Shown in pieces: positions 23,984-32,618 of a DNA stretch of 64,000 nt. Origin of the DNA: Paracoccus hibiscisoli (lineage in GTDB: Bacteria > Pseudomonadota > Alphaproteobacteria > Rhodobacterales > Rhodobacteraceae); contig NZ_SUNH01000019.1 of assembly GCF_005048265.1 (NCBI RefSeq), positions 32,188 to 96,187 on the forward strand, written 5' to 3'. Made by a program: the position numbers and the translations under genes. Below the pieces are notes generated by a model, which was not told the origin of the DNA, did no database searches, and saw nothing but the letters and a program-made list of their open reading frames with translations. Each line of letters starts with the position of its first letter. The first letter of the stretch is position 1.

Positions 23984-25622
23984 GGGACAGGCGCTGGCGG
24001 GCCGCCAGGGCGGGCAGGGGGTTGGCCACGCGGATCATCGGCGCGCGCTCTCCGGGGATCAGCAATTCGTCCACGCCGCCCAGCTGGGTCAGCAGATTGC
24101 CCTTGGCCGCCAGCGTCGGGCGCGTCAGCCAGGCCTGCGCCAGCGCGCCGCCGTGGCCGGGCAGGGCGGTCAGCCCCTGCAGATGCGCGGCCAGCAGGGT
24201 CAGGCCCTGCGCCTCGGGCAGCGATCCGTCCAGGTCCATGCGGTGGATCACGCCGAACACCTGGTTCACGATCAGCGCATAGGTCAGCGCATCCTCGGCC
24301 TCGGTGCGCGGATAGACCAGCTGGGGGATGGCGCGCAGATCGGGGGTGGCGCGGTCCTCGGCCACGTAGAAGCCCTGGTTGTCGCGGATGTCGCAGCGCG
24401 TGGGCAGGCCCTGCGACAGGTCCAGCAGCGCGTTCTGCTGATGCGCCTCGACCGCGATGCCGGTCGTATCATAGAGCCGGACCACCGGCCCCACTGCGCA
24501 ATCCAGATAGGCGCGCAGCCACGCCACCGGGTCCAGCCCCGCCATGACCTGCGCCAGAAGCGACAGCCGCCCCGGCAGCGGCTCAGTCACCAGCCCGCCC
24601 ACCTGCATCACCTGTCCGCCGCGCGGCTGGCGCCAGGGGTTGTCGCGCAGGATCACCTCCAGACCCGATGGCCCTCCGTCCGGCAGGCGCAGGGTCATCC
24701 AATGCGGATCGGACACCAGCCGCAGCGGCCCGAACCGCCCGGCCATTGCGGCGATGCGCGGGGCCATCGCGGCCCCGGCCAGCATCTCGTGGCGCTTGTT
24801 CACGCGCTGCGAGTTGGTGATGGTCACGGGCAGCGACATCTTCAGCTGCCAGGGGCTGTCCGCGCGCCACAGCGTCCGCACGGATGAGGTCGCCCACCAA
24901 TGGGGCCCCACCGGCCCCCGGTCGCGGATCACCCCCCGTGCCAGCAGGGCCGCGATGCGCGGGTCGTGCCGCGCCCGGTCCCAGGCCAGCGGATGGACCG
25001 GCAGCAGGTGGCGCCCCTGCGCGGGGGCATCAGTCATGCCGGGCAGGGACAGCGCCAGGTCGGGGTCGGTCGCCTCGATCAGATCAGCGGGCAGGTCCAG
25101 CAGGTGCAGCCGCAGCGCGCCGCGCCAGTCGGGGGTCATCGCGCGCTCCTCGGGCAGGGTCATGCCGGACAGCGCCTTGGGGCAGGGGTGCATCCAGTGG
25201 CCAAAGACCATCGCTTGTTCGGCGGTCAGGAAATCGGCCGGGCCGTCCGGTCGCGCCAGGCGGTCCCGGACCAGCGTCCGGATCCGCTGATGGCTGGCGC
25301 GCACCCGCCGGGCCAGCGCCTGCCCCGTCGGCCCGTGCTGGCGGTCCAGCCGCTCCAGGATCAGGGCCAGCGCCTGCGCCTGGGACAGGACGCGCGCGCC
25401 CGCCGGGCCGTGATGGATCAGCGCGTCCCACCGCGCAGGTCCGGTGGCCATGGCCGGACCCGCGACCTCGATCCAGCCGCCTGCGACCGGCACAATCCGC
25501 CCGCCGCCGCGCAATTCGCGCAGGTCGCAGATCAGCAGCGCCCGAAGGCTGGCGGCGTCCGCGATGGCTGCGGGATCAAGAGGGGCCGTCGGATGGTGGG
25601 GACCGGGGAAGGGCATCGGCAT
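23973..25622 (-). CDS. asbA: NIS siderophore synthetase, AsbA type (IucA/IucC family)
   Basis: A 549-residue cytoplasmic synthetase that joins spermidine to citrate using ATP, the first committed step in petrobactin assembly. NIS motifs seen are LPVHPLAWDRARHD, WWATSSVRTLWR, WQLKMSLPVTITNSQR, LRDNPWRQP, GIAVEAHQQNALLDL and, near the C-terminus, LAAKGNLLTQL. It is the first gene of the four-gene operon. ATGs at 25622 and 25616 both fit; 25622 is used here. An AT-rich island about 70-100 nt upstream probably carries the promoter. No receptor or exporter gene lies within this window next to the cluster. Confidence 0.88.
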   Translation of the reverse strand: MPMPFPGPHHPTAPLDPAAIADAASLRALLICDLRELRGGGRIVPVAGGWIEVAGPAMATGPARWDALIHHGPAGARVLSQAQALALILERLDRQHGPTGQALARRVRASHQRIRTLVRDRLARPDGPADFLTAEQAMVFGHWMHPCPKALSGMTLPEERAMTPDWRGALRLHLLDLPADLIEATDPDLALSLPGMTDAPAQGRHLLPVHPLAWDRARHDPRIAALLARGVIRDRGPVGPHWWATSSVRTLWRADSPWQLKMSLPVTITNSQRVNKRHEMLAGAAMAPRIAAMAGRFGPLRLVSDPHWMTLRLPDGGPSGLEVILRDNPWRQPRGGQVMQVGGLVTEPLPGRLSLLAQVMAGLDPVAWLRAYLDCAVGPVVRLYDTTGIAVEAHQQNALLDLSQGLPTRCDIRDNQGFYVAEDRATPDLRAIPQLVYPRTEAEDALTYALIVNQVFGVIHRMDLDGSLPEAQGLTLLAAHLQGLTALPGHGGALAQAWLTRPTLAAKGNLLTQLGGVDELLIPGERAPMIRVANPLPALAARQRLSHVA

Positions 25623-25987
25623 CTCGGACCTGGGGGCTGCGGGGGCGGCCGTGTGGTGGGTTCGAGCTTGCGGATGCTGGCCTGCGGGTCATGCTATATC
25701 CAATAAAAACTGTCAACATATACAATCGCAGGATGAAGGCGGCGCGCGGCATCCCGCCGCCCGCGTCCCCATGTCGTCATTTCGGTGGGTATTGGGGCCG
25801 AGGGGGTCTGTGGGGCAGGTCATCGCCGGGGTTCGAGGGGGTCTGCCCTGCGGGGCAGGGGCCGCGCGCGTTGTCCGCGCCCCGCGTGGGGTGCCGCAGC
25901 CCTCCGGACGGGACCGAGCGTGAGGGCCGATGGGCGGCCGATGGAACCCCCGTCAGGCCAGCCTTCGCCCCAAGGGCGCGCGGGGCC
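25623..25987. promoter_or_regulatory. Intergenic region with AT-rich putative asb promoter
   Basis: This 365-nt gap separates asbA from the end of the phosphatase operon. The only AT-rich part is about 25691-25728, read on the minus strand as TTGTATATGTTGACAG followed by TTTTTATTGGATATAGC. TTGACA (25716-25711) is a perfect -35 element, but the best TATA-like hexamer (TATAGC) sits only 12 nt away, so either the spacing is unusual or a regulator is involved. Iron control is expected for a siderophore operon, but I see no clear Fur, RirA or Irr palindrome. The rest (about 25740-25987) shows no gene I can support. Confidence 0.4.
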
Positions 25988-26761
25988 TTATGGCCCGATG
26001 TCGGCGAACAGCGGGCGGCAGGCCTGGACCAGCCCCGGCTTGCCGATGACAAAGCGCATCGGGCCCGAGAGCGGCATCGCCGCCCCGTCCATCGTCGAGA
26101 CGGCGCCAAGCGCGGTCAGGATGGGCCAGGCCCCCATCACGTCCCACGCGCTTTCGCCAAAGCCCACATGGCCGTCGACCTCGCCCAGGGCCAGCTCGAT
26201 CAGCGAGATGGTGGTGGCGTTGCAGCAGCGGATCATGATCCCGGCATCCTGGGTCAGAAAGCGCAGCATCTCCATGCGCTCGGGGGCGGGGACGGCGCGG
26301 CCCAGGCCCACGCCCACGGCGGCGCGGTCGGGCGCATGCGCGGTCAGGGGCGCCAGCAGTCGGCCGTTGATCTGCGGGGGGTGGCCCCGGCCTCCGGTCA
26401 GGGTCAGGTCCAGCGCGGGGGCATGGATGACACCCAGCATCGGCACGCCGTCCTGCCACAGCCCGATCGAGACCGCCCATTGCCGCCCGCCCCGCACGAA
26501 GTTGAACGTCCCGTCGATCGGGTCCACCACCCAGACCCGCCCCGAGGTGCCGGGGGTCAGGCCGTCCTCCTCTCCCAGGATGCCGTCCTGGGGAAAGGCC
26601 GCGCGCAGGCGGGCGGTGATCAGCGCCTCGACCGCGCGGTCGGCGATGGTCACCAGGTCCAGCGGGCCCTTGGCGCTGACGGCGCCGTCCGACAGGCGGC
26701 CGAAATGCGACAGGGCCAGCGCGCCCGCCTCGCGCGCCAGCGGGACCAGCACGTCAAGCAT
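25988..26761 (-). CDS. Inositol monophosphatase family protein
   Basis: A 257-residue Mg-dependent phosphatase of the IMPase/CysQ/FBPase class. Motifs are DGILGEEDG (first metal site), WVVDPIDGTFNFVRGG (D-P-I-D-G-T core) and FGESAWDVMGAWPILTALG (second motif, with VMG where AA is usual). The start at 26761 overlaps the upstream metallophosphoesterase stop by 8 nt; a longer frame to 26812 lacks support. Last gene of the operon with a Ugp-like importer, so its substrate is probably the phosphomonoester released from the imported compound. Inositol phosphate, histidinol phosphate or another polyol phosphate are all possible. Confidence 0.88.
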   Translation of the reverse strand: MLDVLVPLAREAGALALSHFGRLSDGAVSAKGPLDLVTIADRAVEALITARLRAAFPQDGILGEEDGLTPGTSGRVWVVDPIDGTFNFVRGGRQWAVSIGLWQDGVPMLGVIHAPALDLTLTGGRGHPPQINGRLLAPLTAHAPDRAAVGVGLGRAVPAPERMEMLRFLTQDAGIMIRCCNATTISLIELALGEVDGHVGFGESAWDVMGAWPILTALGAVSTMDGAAMPLSGPMRFVIGKPGLVQACRPLFADIGP

Positions 26762-27539
26762 CGGCCAGCCCGTCCAGGTCGGGGAACCGCTGGTGGACGA
26801 TGTGACCGCCATCCGCCTGCAGAAGATGCAGCGCGTGGTGGAACGGCTGGGTCACGGTCGGCGGTTCGTCCGGGGCATCCAGCGCCAGGGCGAACTGGAA
26901 CGCCGTGCTGGTCGCGGCATGGACCGTCGAGCGCCCGAACCGCGCCGTGAAGGGCCGGTGCAGATGGCCGCACAGGATGGTCACGGGCCGGTCCTGCGCA
27001 TCCAGCAGCGCGCGCAGCCGCTGGGCCCCCTGGATCAGCAGTGCGCCGTCCAGCCGCCCCATCCCCGACGCGCAGGGCGGGTGGTGCAGCGCGACCAGCG
27101 TATGCCCGGCAAAGGGTCGGGCCAGCTGTTCGGCCAGCCAGTCCAGCTGCGGGTCCAGCAGGCGGCCCGCGACCTCGGTCGGTGACACGCTGTCCAGGGC
27201 GATCACCCGGACATCGCCGCGCTGCCAGACATGGTGCAGCAGATGCGGGTCGGCATAGGGCCGGTCGGGCACCACGGCGCGCAGCAGCGCCCGGTCGTCG
27301 TGATTGCCGGGCACGATGACAAAGGGCACCGACAGCCCGGCCAGCAGGTCGGACAGGACGGCATATTCCTGGGGGCGGGCGTCGTTCACGGTGTCGCCGG
27401 TGATGACCACAAGGTCCAGGCCGGGCAGGGCCGACAGGTCGCGGATCAGCGCGCGGGCGCGGGCGGTGGCATCGGCGCGAACCAGTCCGGGCGCATCGCT
27501 CGCCGTCAGGTGCAGGTCCGAGATATGGGCAAGGCGCAT
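26754..27539 (-). CDS. Metallophosphoesterase (CpdA/GpdQ-like phosphodiesterase)
   Basis: A 261-residue binuclear metallophosphoesterase with all family blocks: HISDLHL, VVITGDTVNDA, VIVPGNHDD, VALHHPP and CGHLHRPF. It resembles cyclic-nucleotide or glycerophosphodiester phosphodiesterases. Because it is encoded between a Ugp-like importer and an IMPase-family enzyme, a role in cleaving an imported phosphodiester (for example a glycerophospho-compound) is more likely than cAMP turnover; that is inference. It has no signal peptide and so acts in the cytoplasm. 15 nt separate it from the upstream permease. Confidence 0.88.
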   Translation of the reverse strand: MRLAHISDLHLTASDAPGLVRADATARARALIRDLSALPGLDLVVITGDTVNDARPQEYAVLSDLLAGLSVPFVIVPGNHDDRALLRAVVPDRPYADPHLLHHVWQRGDVRVIALDSVSPTEVAGRLLDPQLDWLAEQLARPFAGHTLVALHHPPCASGMGRLDGALLIQGAQRLRALLDAQDRPVTILCGHLHRPFTARFGRSTVHAATSTAFQFALALDAPDEPPTVTQPFHHALHLLQADGGHIVHQRFPDLDGLADA

Positions 27540-27554
27540 GATGATGGGGGTCCC

Positions 27555-28355
27555 TTAGCGGATGCCGGCGCGCATGAAGCTTTGCACGAACTGGCGCTGG
27601 AAGATCAGAAAGGCGATCAGCAGGGGCGCGACCGACAGCAGCGTGGCCGCGGTGACGGTGGGCCAGTCGATGCCCTGCTCGACGGTGGAAAAGACCTGCA
27701 GGCCGACGGTGATGGGGCGGGTCGCGACCGAGTTGGTGATGATCAGCGGCCAGAGGAAGTTGTTCCAGTGATAGGCGACCATCACCAGACCGTAGGCCAG
27801 ATAGGTCGACCGGGCCAGCGGCACATAGACCCGCCACAGGACCGCAAGCGGGCCCGCGCCCTCCATCCGGGCGGCCTCGTCCAGCTCGCGCGGGACGCTC
27901 TTGAAGGCCTGGCGGAACAGGAAGATGCCAAAGGCCGATGCCAGATAGGGCAGCGCGATGGCCGGGATCGTGTCCAGCAGGCCCATCTGCGCGATTGTGG
28001 CATAGTTGCGCACCAGCAGCACCTCGGGCTTGACCATCATCTGGACCAGCACCAGCATGAACAGCCAGTCGGAGCCGCGGAACGGAAAGACCACGAAGGC
28101 ATAGGCCGCCAGCGTGCAGATCACGAACTGGCTGATCACCACGAACACGACCAGCATCAGCGTGTTCAGGAAATAGCGGTCGAAGGGCACCGCGTTCCAG
28201 ACCCGGACAAAGTTCTCCAGCGTCAGGGGCGCGAACAGGTCAAAGCGGGCGGCATAGACCGGCGGATGGATCGCCGTCCAGATCGCGTACAGCAGCGGCA
28301 GCACCCACAGAAGGGCCAGCGACCAGGCGATCAGGTTCAGGGGAACACGGTTCAT
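27555..28355 (-). CDS. ABC transporter permease, UgpE/MalG type
   Basis: A 266-residue permease with about six membrane segments. The family EAA loop reads DEAARMEGAGPLAVLWRVYVPLA, with the family-typical start NLIAWSLALLWVLPLLYAIWTA. The ATG at 28355 overlaps the upstream permease stop (ATGA). A much longer open frame to 29084 is only read-through into the out-of-frame neighbour. It forms the channel with the UgpA-like permease. A UgpE-like rather than sugar-type role is inferred from the phosphatase genes downstream. Confidence 0.9.
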   Translation of the reverse strand: MNRVPLNLIAWSLALLWVLPLLYAIWTAIHPPVYAARFDLFAPLTLENFVRVWNAVPFDRYFLNTLMLVVFVVISQFVICTLAAYAFVVFPFRGSDWLFMLVLVQMMVKPEVLLVRNYATIAQMGLLDTIPAIALPYLASAFGIFLFRQAFKSVPRELDEAARMEGAGPLAVLWRVYVPLARSTYLAYGLVMVAYHWNNFLWPLIITNSVATRPITVGLQVFSTVEQGIDWPTVTAATLLSVAPLLIAFLIFQRQFVQSFMRAGIR

Positions 28356-29224
28356 CGATAGTGGATCCTTTTGTCCAGGACGCCGAACTGGATCAGCGCG
28401 ATCAGCGCCAGCACCCCCAGCAGCACCACGCTGAGCGCCGCCGCATAGCCCGTATCCCAATAGCTGAACGCCACCTGATAGATGTAGTGCAGCAGCAGTT
28501 GCGTCGAATTGTTCGGCCCGCCCCGTGTCAGGGCGATGACGTGATCGACCAGGCGGAAGGCCTCGATCACCGCGTTGATCAGGATGAAGAGCGTGGTGGG
28601 CATCAGCAGGGGCAGGATGACGCGGCGCAGGCGTTGGGCGGGGCCGGCCCCCTCCAGCGTCGCGGCCTCCAGCAGGGCGGGCGGGATCTGCTGCAGGGCG
28701 GCCAGATAGAAGATCATGAAAAACCCCGCCAGCTTCCACACGGTGATGACGATCAGCGCCCAGAGCGCAGTGCCGGGCATTCCCAGCAGGTTGTTGCCGC
28801 CCAGGCCCACCAGGCCCAGCACCTGGTCGATCAGCCCGTAATCGGGCGCGTAGAAGAACATCCAGATGTTGGCCACCGCGATCATCGGCAGGATAGTGGG
28901 CGTGAAGAAGGCCAGCCGCACCAGCGCGCGCCCGCCGATCCGGGCATTGACCAGCAGCGCCATCGCCAGCGCCAGCCCCATCGAGGCCGGGATGATGACC
29001 GCCGCATAGATCAGGTTGTTGACGAAGGCCTGCCGAAAGATCGGGTCGTTTGCCATGGTGGCGAAATGGCCGCCCCCCACCCATTCTGCCGGGCGGCGCC
29101 CGCGCGGGGTCGAATGGAGGGCGTCGATCAGCGTGGCGACCGTGGGGTAGAAGGTGAAGACCACCAGCAGCACGGCGGCAGGCGCCAGCAGGGGCCAGGC
29201 GATCCGGGCGTTGCGCGATATCAT
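28352..29224 (-). CDS. ABC transporter permease, UgpA/MalF type
   Basis: A 290-residue permease. The start at 29224 is supported by GGGGAGGAC just upstream; an in-frame ATG at 29245 lacks one. There are six hydrophobic segments from about residue 8 on. The EAA loop is LLEAATLEGAGPAQRLRRVILPLL, and the family segment LTRGGPNNSTQLLLHYIYQ follows before the last helix. It is the partner of the UgpE-like permease and lies 27 nt after the binding-protein gene. Confidence 0.9.
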   Translation of the reverse strand: MISRNARIAWPLLAPAAVLLVVFTFYPTVATLIDALHSTPRGRRPAEWVGGGHFATMANDPIFRQAFVNNLIYAAVIIPASMGLALAMALLVNARIGGRALVRLAFFTPTILPMIAVANIWMFFYAPDYGLIDQVLGLVGLGGNNLLGMPGTALWALIVITVWKLAGFFMIFYLAALQQIPPALLEAATLEGAGPAQRLRRVILPLLMPTTLFILINAVIEAFRLVDHVIALTRGGPNNSTQLLLHYIYQVAFSYWDTGYAAALSVVLLGVLALIALIQFGVLDKRIHYR

Positions 29225-29251
29225 CGGTGTCCTCCCCACGGTCATGTCAGA

Positions 29252-30547
29252 TCAGTCGCGATAGACGGCCAGGATGCGCTCTGCCTCGGCCTGGGCGGCG
29301 GTCAGGGCGTCGGCGGGCGACTGCTGGCCGGTCAGGGCGGCCTGGATGGCGGCGTTCAGCACCTCGTTGACGCGCTGGCCCTCATAGGTCGAGATCTCGG
29401 GGACCGAGACCGCGATCTGGCGGCGCGCCACGTCGGCCTGGGGCACTTCGGCCACGTAATCCTGCAGGGCCTGCGTGTCCCAGGACCCGTCGCGCGGCGC
29501 GACATAGCCGGTCTGGATGCCCCAATCGGCCAGCAGATCGTCCGAGGTCATGTGCTTGATGAACCGGAACGCGGCGGCCTTTTCCTCGTCCGAGGCGTCG
29601 GCGAACAGATAGAGGTTGCCGCCCCCCAGGACCGAGGCCGGGTCGGGGTTGCCCGGATAGGCCGCGACGCCGAAATCGAAGGGCGCATTGGCGCGGATGT
29701 TGCCCAGGTTGCCGGTGGTGGTCCAGGCCATCGCCAGCCGCCCCTCCATGAAGTCGGACGGCGTGGTGCCCCATTCCAGCACGCCCGGCGGGTGGATGCC
29801 GTGTTCAGCCCCAAGCGAGACCCAGTATTCCAGCGCGCCGATCACCTCGGGGCTGTCGAAGAAGGTGTGCAGCCCGTCCTCGCTGGACAGCTGGCCGCCG
29901 TTCTGCGCGACCAGCGCGCCGAACAGCCAATGCGCCGCATTCGAGCTGCCGGGAATGCCCAGGCCCCATTGCGTGACGGTGCCCGATGCGTCGCGGAGGG
30001 TCAGGGCGCGGCCATGCGCGACCATCTCGTCCCAGGTTGCGGGCGGGGTCTCGGGGTCAAGGCCGGCTGCGGCATAGGCCTCCTTGTTGTAATACATCAC
30101 GGCGGTCGATCGCTGGAACGGCGCGCCCCAGACATGGCCGTCCAGCCGGGCCGAGGCCAGATAGGCGGGCATGAACCCGTCCAGCCAGGCCTGATCCTCG
30201 GGCGTGGTGATGTGCTCGTCCAGCGGCGCGATCACGCCGGCGTCGATCAGGGTGAAGATGTCGGTGGCCAGCATCACGGCCACGGTGGGCGGGGTGCCCG
30301 ACCGCGCGGCGGTCAGGGCGCGGGTGGTCGTGTCGGTATAGCTGCCCGAATAGATCGCCTCGACGGTGATGTCGGGGTTCTGGGCCTCGAACTCGGCGAC
30401 ATAGCCGTCGACGACCTCGGTCAGGGGGCCGCCGACCTGCACCGGATAAAAAAAGGTGATCTCGGTCTGCGCCAGGGCGGGCGACAGAACGGCAAGGCTG
30501 ATCGCGGCGCTGCCCAGCAGGGTGCGCGTCAGGGAAATCGGGGTCAT
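29252..30547 (-). CDS. ABC transporter substrate-binding protein, UgpB-like
   Basis: A 431-residue periplasmic protein. The start at 30547 follows TGAGGAC and begins a signal peptide ending SPALAQ. The mature N-terminus ITFFYPVQVGGPLTEVVDGY, then FEAQNPDITVEAIYSGSYTDT and TAARSGTPPTVAVM, closely follows the glycerol-3-phosphate binding protein UgpB pattern as I remember it. The exact ligand may be glycerol-3-phosphate, a glycerophosphodiester or another phosphorylated polyol. It lies between the ATPase and permease genes. Confidence 0.87.
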   Translation of the reverse strand: MTPISLTRTLLGSAAISLAVLSPALAQTEITFFYPVQVGGPLTEVVDGYVAEFEAQNPDITVEAIYSGSYTDTTTRALTAARSGTPPTVAVMLATDIFTLIDAGVIAPLDEHITTPEDQAWLDGFMPAYLASARLDGHVWGAPFQRSTAVMYYNKEAYAAAGLDPETPPATWDEMVAHGRALTLRDASGTVTQWGLGIPGSSNAAHWLFGALVAQNGGQLSSEDGLHTFFDSPEVIGALEYWVSLGAEHGIHPPGVLEWGTTPSDFMEGRLAMAWTTTGNLGNIRANAPFDFGVAAYPGNPDPASVLGGGNLYLFADASDEEKAAAFRFIKHMTSDDLLADWGIQTGYVAPRDGSWDTQALQDYVAEVPQADVARRQIAVSVPEISTYEGQRVNEVLNAAIQAALTGQQSPADALTAAQAEAERILAVYRD

Positions 30548-30554
30548 GATGTCC

Positions 30555-31607
30555 TCAGGCTGTGTGAAACGATGGCTGTGCGTGGTGATGGGCCGCCGCG
30601 TCGCGCCGCAGCCCGGTGGTGGCGTCGAACAGATGCAGCGCGTCCGCGCCCCATCCCAGATGCACGGCCCGGCCCGGCCCGATGCCGGGTCGGCCCTGCA
30701 GGCGCACCGCGACATGCGGCCCGCCGATATCGACGGAGAGGATGCTGTCCGCTCCGAAATATTCCAGCTGCACGACCTGCCCCGGCATGCCCTGCGGGGC
30801 CAGGGCGATGTCCTCGGGGCGCAGGCCCGCCAGCACGTCCTGCGGCAGATGCGCCCCCGCCTGTCCCAGGTCGGCCACGGTCAGCACGTTCATGGGCGGC
30901 GCACCGATGAAGCGGGCGACAAAACTGCTGGCCGGGCGGGCATACAGCGCGTGCGGCGTGTCGAACTGTTCCAGGCGGCCGTCGCGCAGCAGGGCCACGC
31001 GGTCGGCCATGCTCATCGCTTCGGTCTGGTCATGGGTGACGAAGATCATCGTCAGCCCCAGACGGCGCTGCAGGGCGCGGATTTCGGCCCGCATCTCGGC
31101 GCGCAGGGATGCGTCCAGGTTCGACAGCGGCTCGTCCAGCAGGCAGATCGGCGCCTCGGCGATCAGCGCGCGCCCCAGGGCCACGCGCTGCTGCTGGCCG
31201 CCCGACAGCTGTGCGGGGCGGCGGTCCAGCAGCCGGTCCAGCCCCAGCAGCGGGGCCACGCGCGCCAGCTTGTCGGCCTGGGCGCGGCGGGACTCTCCGC
31301 GGACGGACAGGCCGAAGGTGATGTTCTGCCCGACCGTCAGATGCGGGAACAGCGCGTAGGACTGGAACACCATCGAGATGCCGCGCTGCGCGGGCGGGGT
31401 CGCAGTCACGTCGCGCCCGTCCAGCCGGATCGCGCCGGATGTGGGCGCCTCCAGCCCCGCGATCAGGCGCAGCGTGGTCGATTTCCCGCAGCCCGACGGG
31501 CCCAGCAGGGCGACGAATTCGCCCTCGCGCACCTGCAGCGACAGATCGCGCAGGACCGGGGTGTCCCCCCAGGATTTGGTCAGCGCATCAAGGGTCAGGA
31601 TGGGCAT
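30555..31607 (-). CDS. ABC transporter ATPase, UgpC/MalK type
   Basis: A 350-residue ATPase. It shows Walker [10 protein letters not shown]-loop [11 protein letters not shown], signature LSGGQQQRVALGRAL, Walker [13 protein letters not shown] and the H-loop FVTHDQTEAMSMADR. The C-terminal 110 residues form the MalK-type regulatory (TOBE/OB) domain, with VLAGLRPEDIAL. It lies 9 nt after the DeoR-type regulator and 7 nt before the binding protein, placing it in the same operon. Confidence 0.92.
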   Translation of the reverse strand: MPILTLDALTKSWGDTPVLRDLSLQVREGEFVALLGPSGCGKSTTLRLIAGLEAPTSGAIRLDGRDVTATPPAQRGISMVFQSYALFPHLTVGQNITFGLSVRGESRRAQADKLARVAPLLGLDRLLDRRPAQLSGGQQQRVALGRALIAEAPICLLDEPLSNLDASLRAEMRAEIRALQRRLGLTMIFVTHDQTEAMSMADRVALLRDGRLEQFDTPHALYARPASSFVARFIGAPPMNVLTVADLGQAGAHLPQDVLAGLRPEDIALAPQGMPGQVVQLEYFGADSILSVDIGGPHVAVRLQGRPGIGPGRAVHLGWGADALHLFDATTGLRRDAAAHHHAQPSFHTA

Positions 31608-31616
31608 TGGCGGTCC

Positions 31617-32399
31617 TCAGGCAAAGATGATCTTGCGCGCCAGCGCATCGGGGATGGTCCCCAGGCAGTCGCGGCAGGCCGTGTCGGTGACGATCCGGTC
31701 GACCGCCTCCAGCGGCGCGATGACGGCCAGCGCGCTGCGCGTGAACTTGGAATGGTCGGCCACGACGATCACCTCCTGCGCGATCTCGATCATGGCGCGC
31801 TGCGCCTCGGCCAGGGCGGGGTCCGATATGGCGATCTGCCCGCGCCCCAGATCCACGGCCGAGACCGACAGGAACAGCCGGTCCACGTTGAACCGCCGGA
31901 TGGTCGCTGCGGCCAGCGGGCCGCTGAGGCTGCGGTTCATGTCGTGATATTCGCCGCCGGTGACATACAGCCGTTCGACCCCGGCGCCCGCCAGGCAGGC
32001 GGCGATGTCGGTGCCGTTGGTCACGAAGGTCAGCCCCGTGCGGCGCGACAGCTGGCTTGCCACCTGCAGGACCGTCGTACCTGCATCCAGAAAGACCGCA
32101 TCGCCATCGGCCACCAGATCGGCCGCGGCCTTGCCGATGCGGGCCTTGTCCGCGGCATGGCGCGTCAGCCGCTCGCTGTTGGGAAAGTCGCGCGTGATCT
32201 GCGCCAGCGGCATCGCGCCGCCATGGGTGCGCCGGATCAGGCCGCGCGCCTCCAGGTCGACCAAGTCGCGCCGCACCGTCGCCTCCGAGACGCCCAGAAA
32301 GGCCGAGAGGTCCAGCACCGGCGCATAGCTGCAGGCCTCCAGCCGGTCCAGCAGCCGCGATTGCCGGCTGGTGGCAAGCCCTGGTCCCTGTTCCGGCAT
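31617..32399 (-). CDS. DeoR/GlpR family transcriptional regulator
   Basis: A 260-residue repressor. The N-terminal winged HTH reads LDLSAFLGVSEATVRRDLVDLEARG followed by the DeoR signature RRTHGGAMP. The C-terminal sensor domain has FLDAGTTVLQVASQL, FVTNG and TGGEYHDMNRSLSGPLA, typical of phospho-sugar-responsive members. The start at 32399 is supported by GGAGGG upstream; an open frame to 32450 is less likely. It heads the importer-phosphatase operon and probably represses it, responding to a phosphorylated intermediate, by analogy with GlpR. Confidence 0.9.
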   Translation of the reverse strand: MPEQGPGLATSRQSRLLDRLEACSYAPVLDLSAFLGVSEATVRRDLVDLEARGLIRRTHGGAMPLAQITRDFPNSERLTRHAADKARIGKAAADLVADGDAVFLDAGTTVLQVASQLSRRTGLTFVTNGTDIAACLAGAGVERLYVTGGEYHDMNRSLSGPLAAATIRRFNVDRLFLSVSAVDLGRGQIAISDPALAEAQRAMIEIAQEVIVVADHSKFTRSALAVIAPLEAVDRIVTDTACRDCLGTIPDALARKIIFA

Positions 32400-32618
32400 C
32401 TGCGGCCCTCCGCCTTGGTTCGCGTTGGTGCCGGGATGCCAGCCGCTCATGACAGCCGTATGACCGGAATCGCGCAGTTGCGTGAAATCGCGCAGAGGGC
32501 GGATGAGGCCCGGGGGCTGCGTCGTTCACCGGATGTAAAGGATCATCGGCTTGCACCGGGGGGACCATGCCCGCGCCGCCACCCTGGCGCGGCGAACAGC
32601 CAACGGTGATCCGAACCT

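Noticed and set aside
25689..25716. Standard sigma-70 promoter for asbA
   Set aside because: The -35 TTGACA is perfect, but the only TATA-like hexamer is 12 nt away, so it is listed only as a putative AT-rich promoter region.
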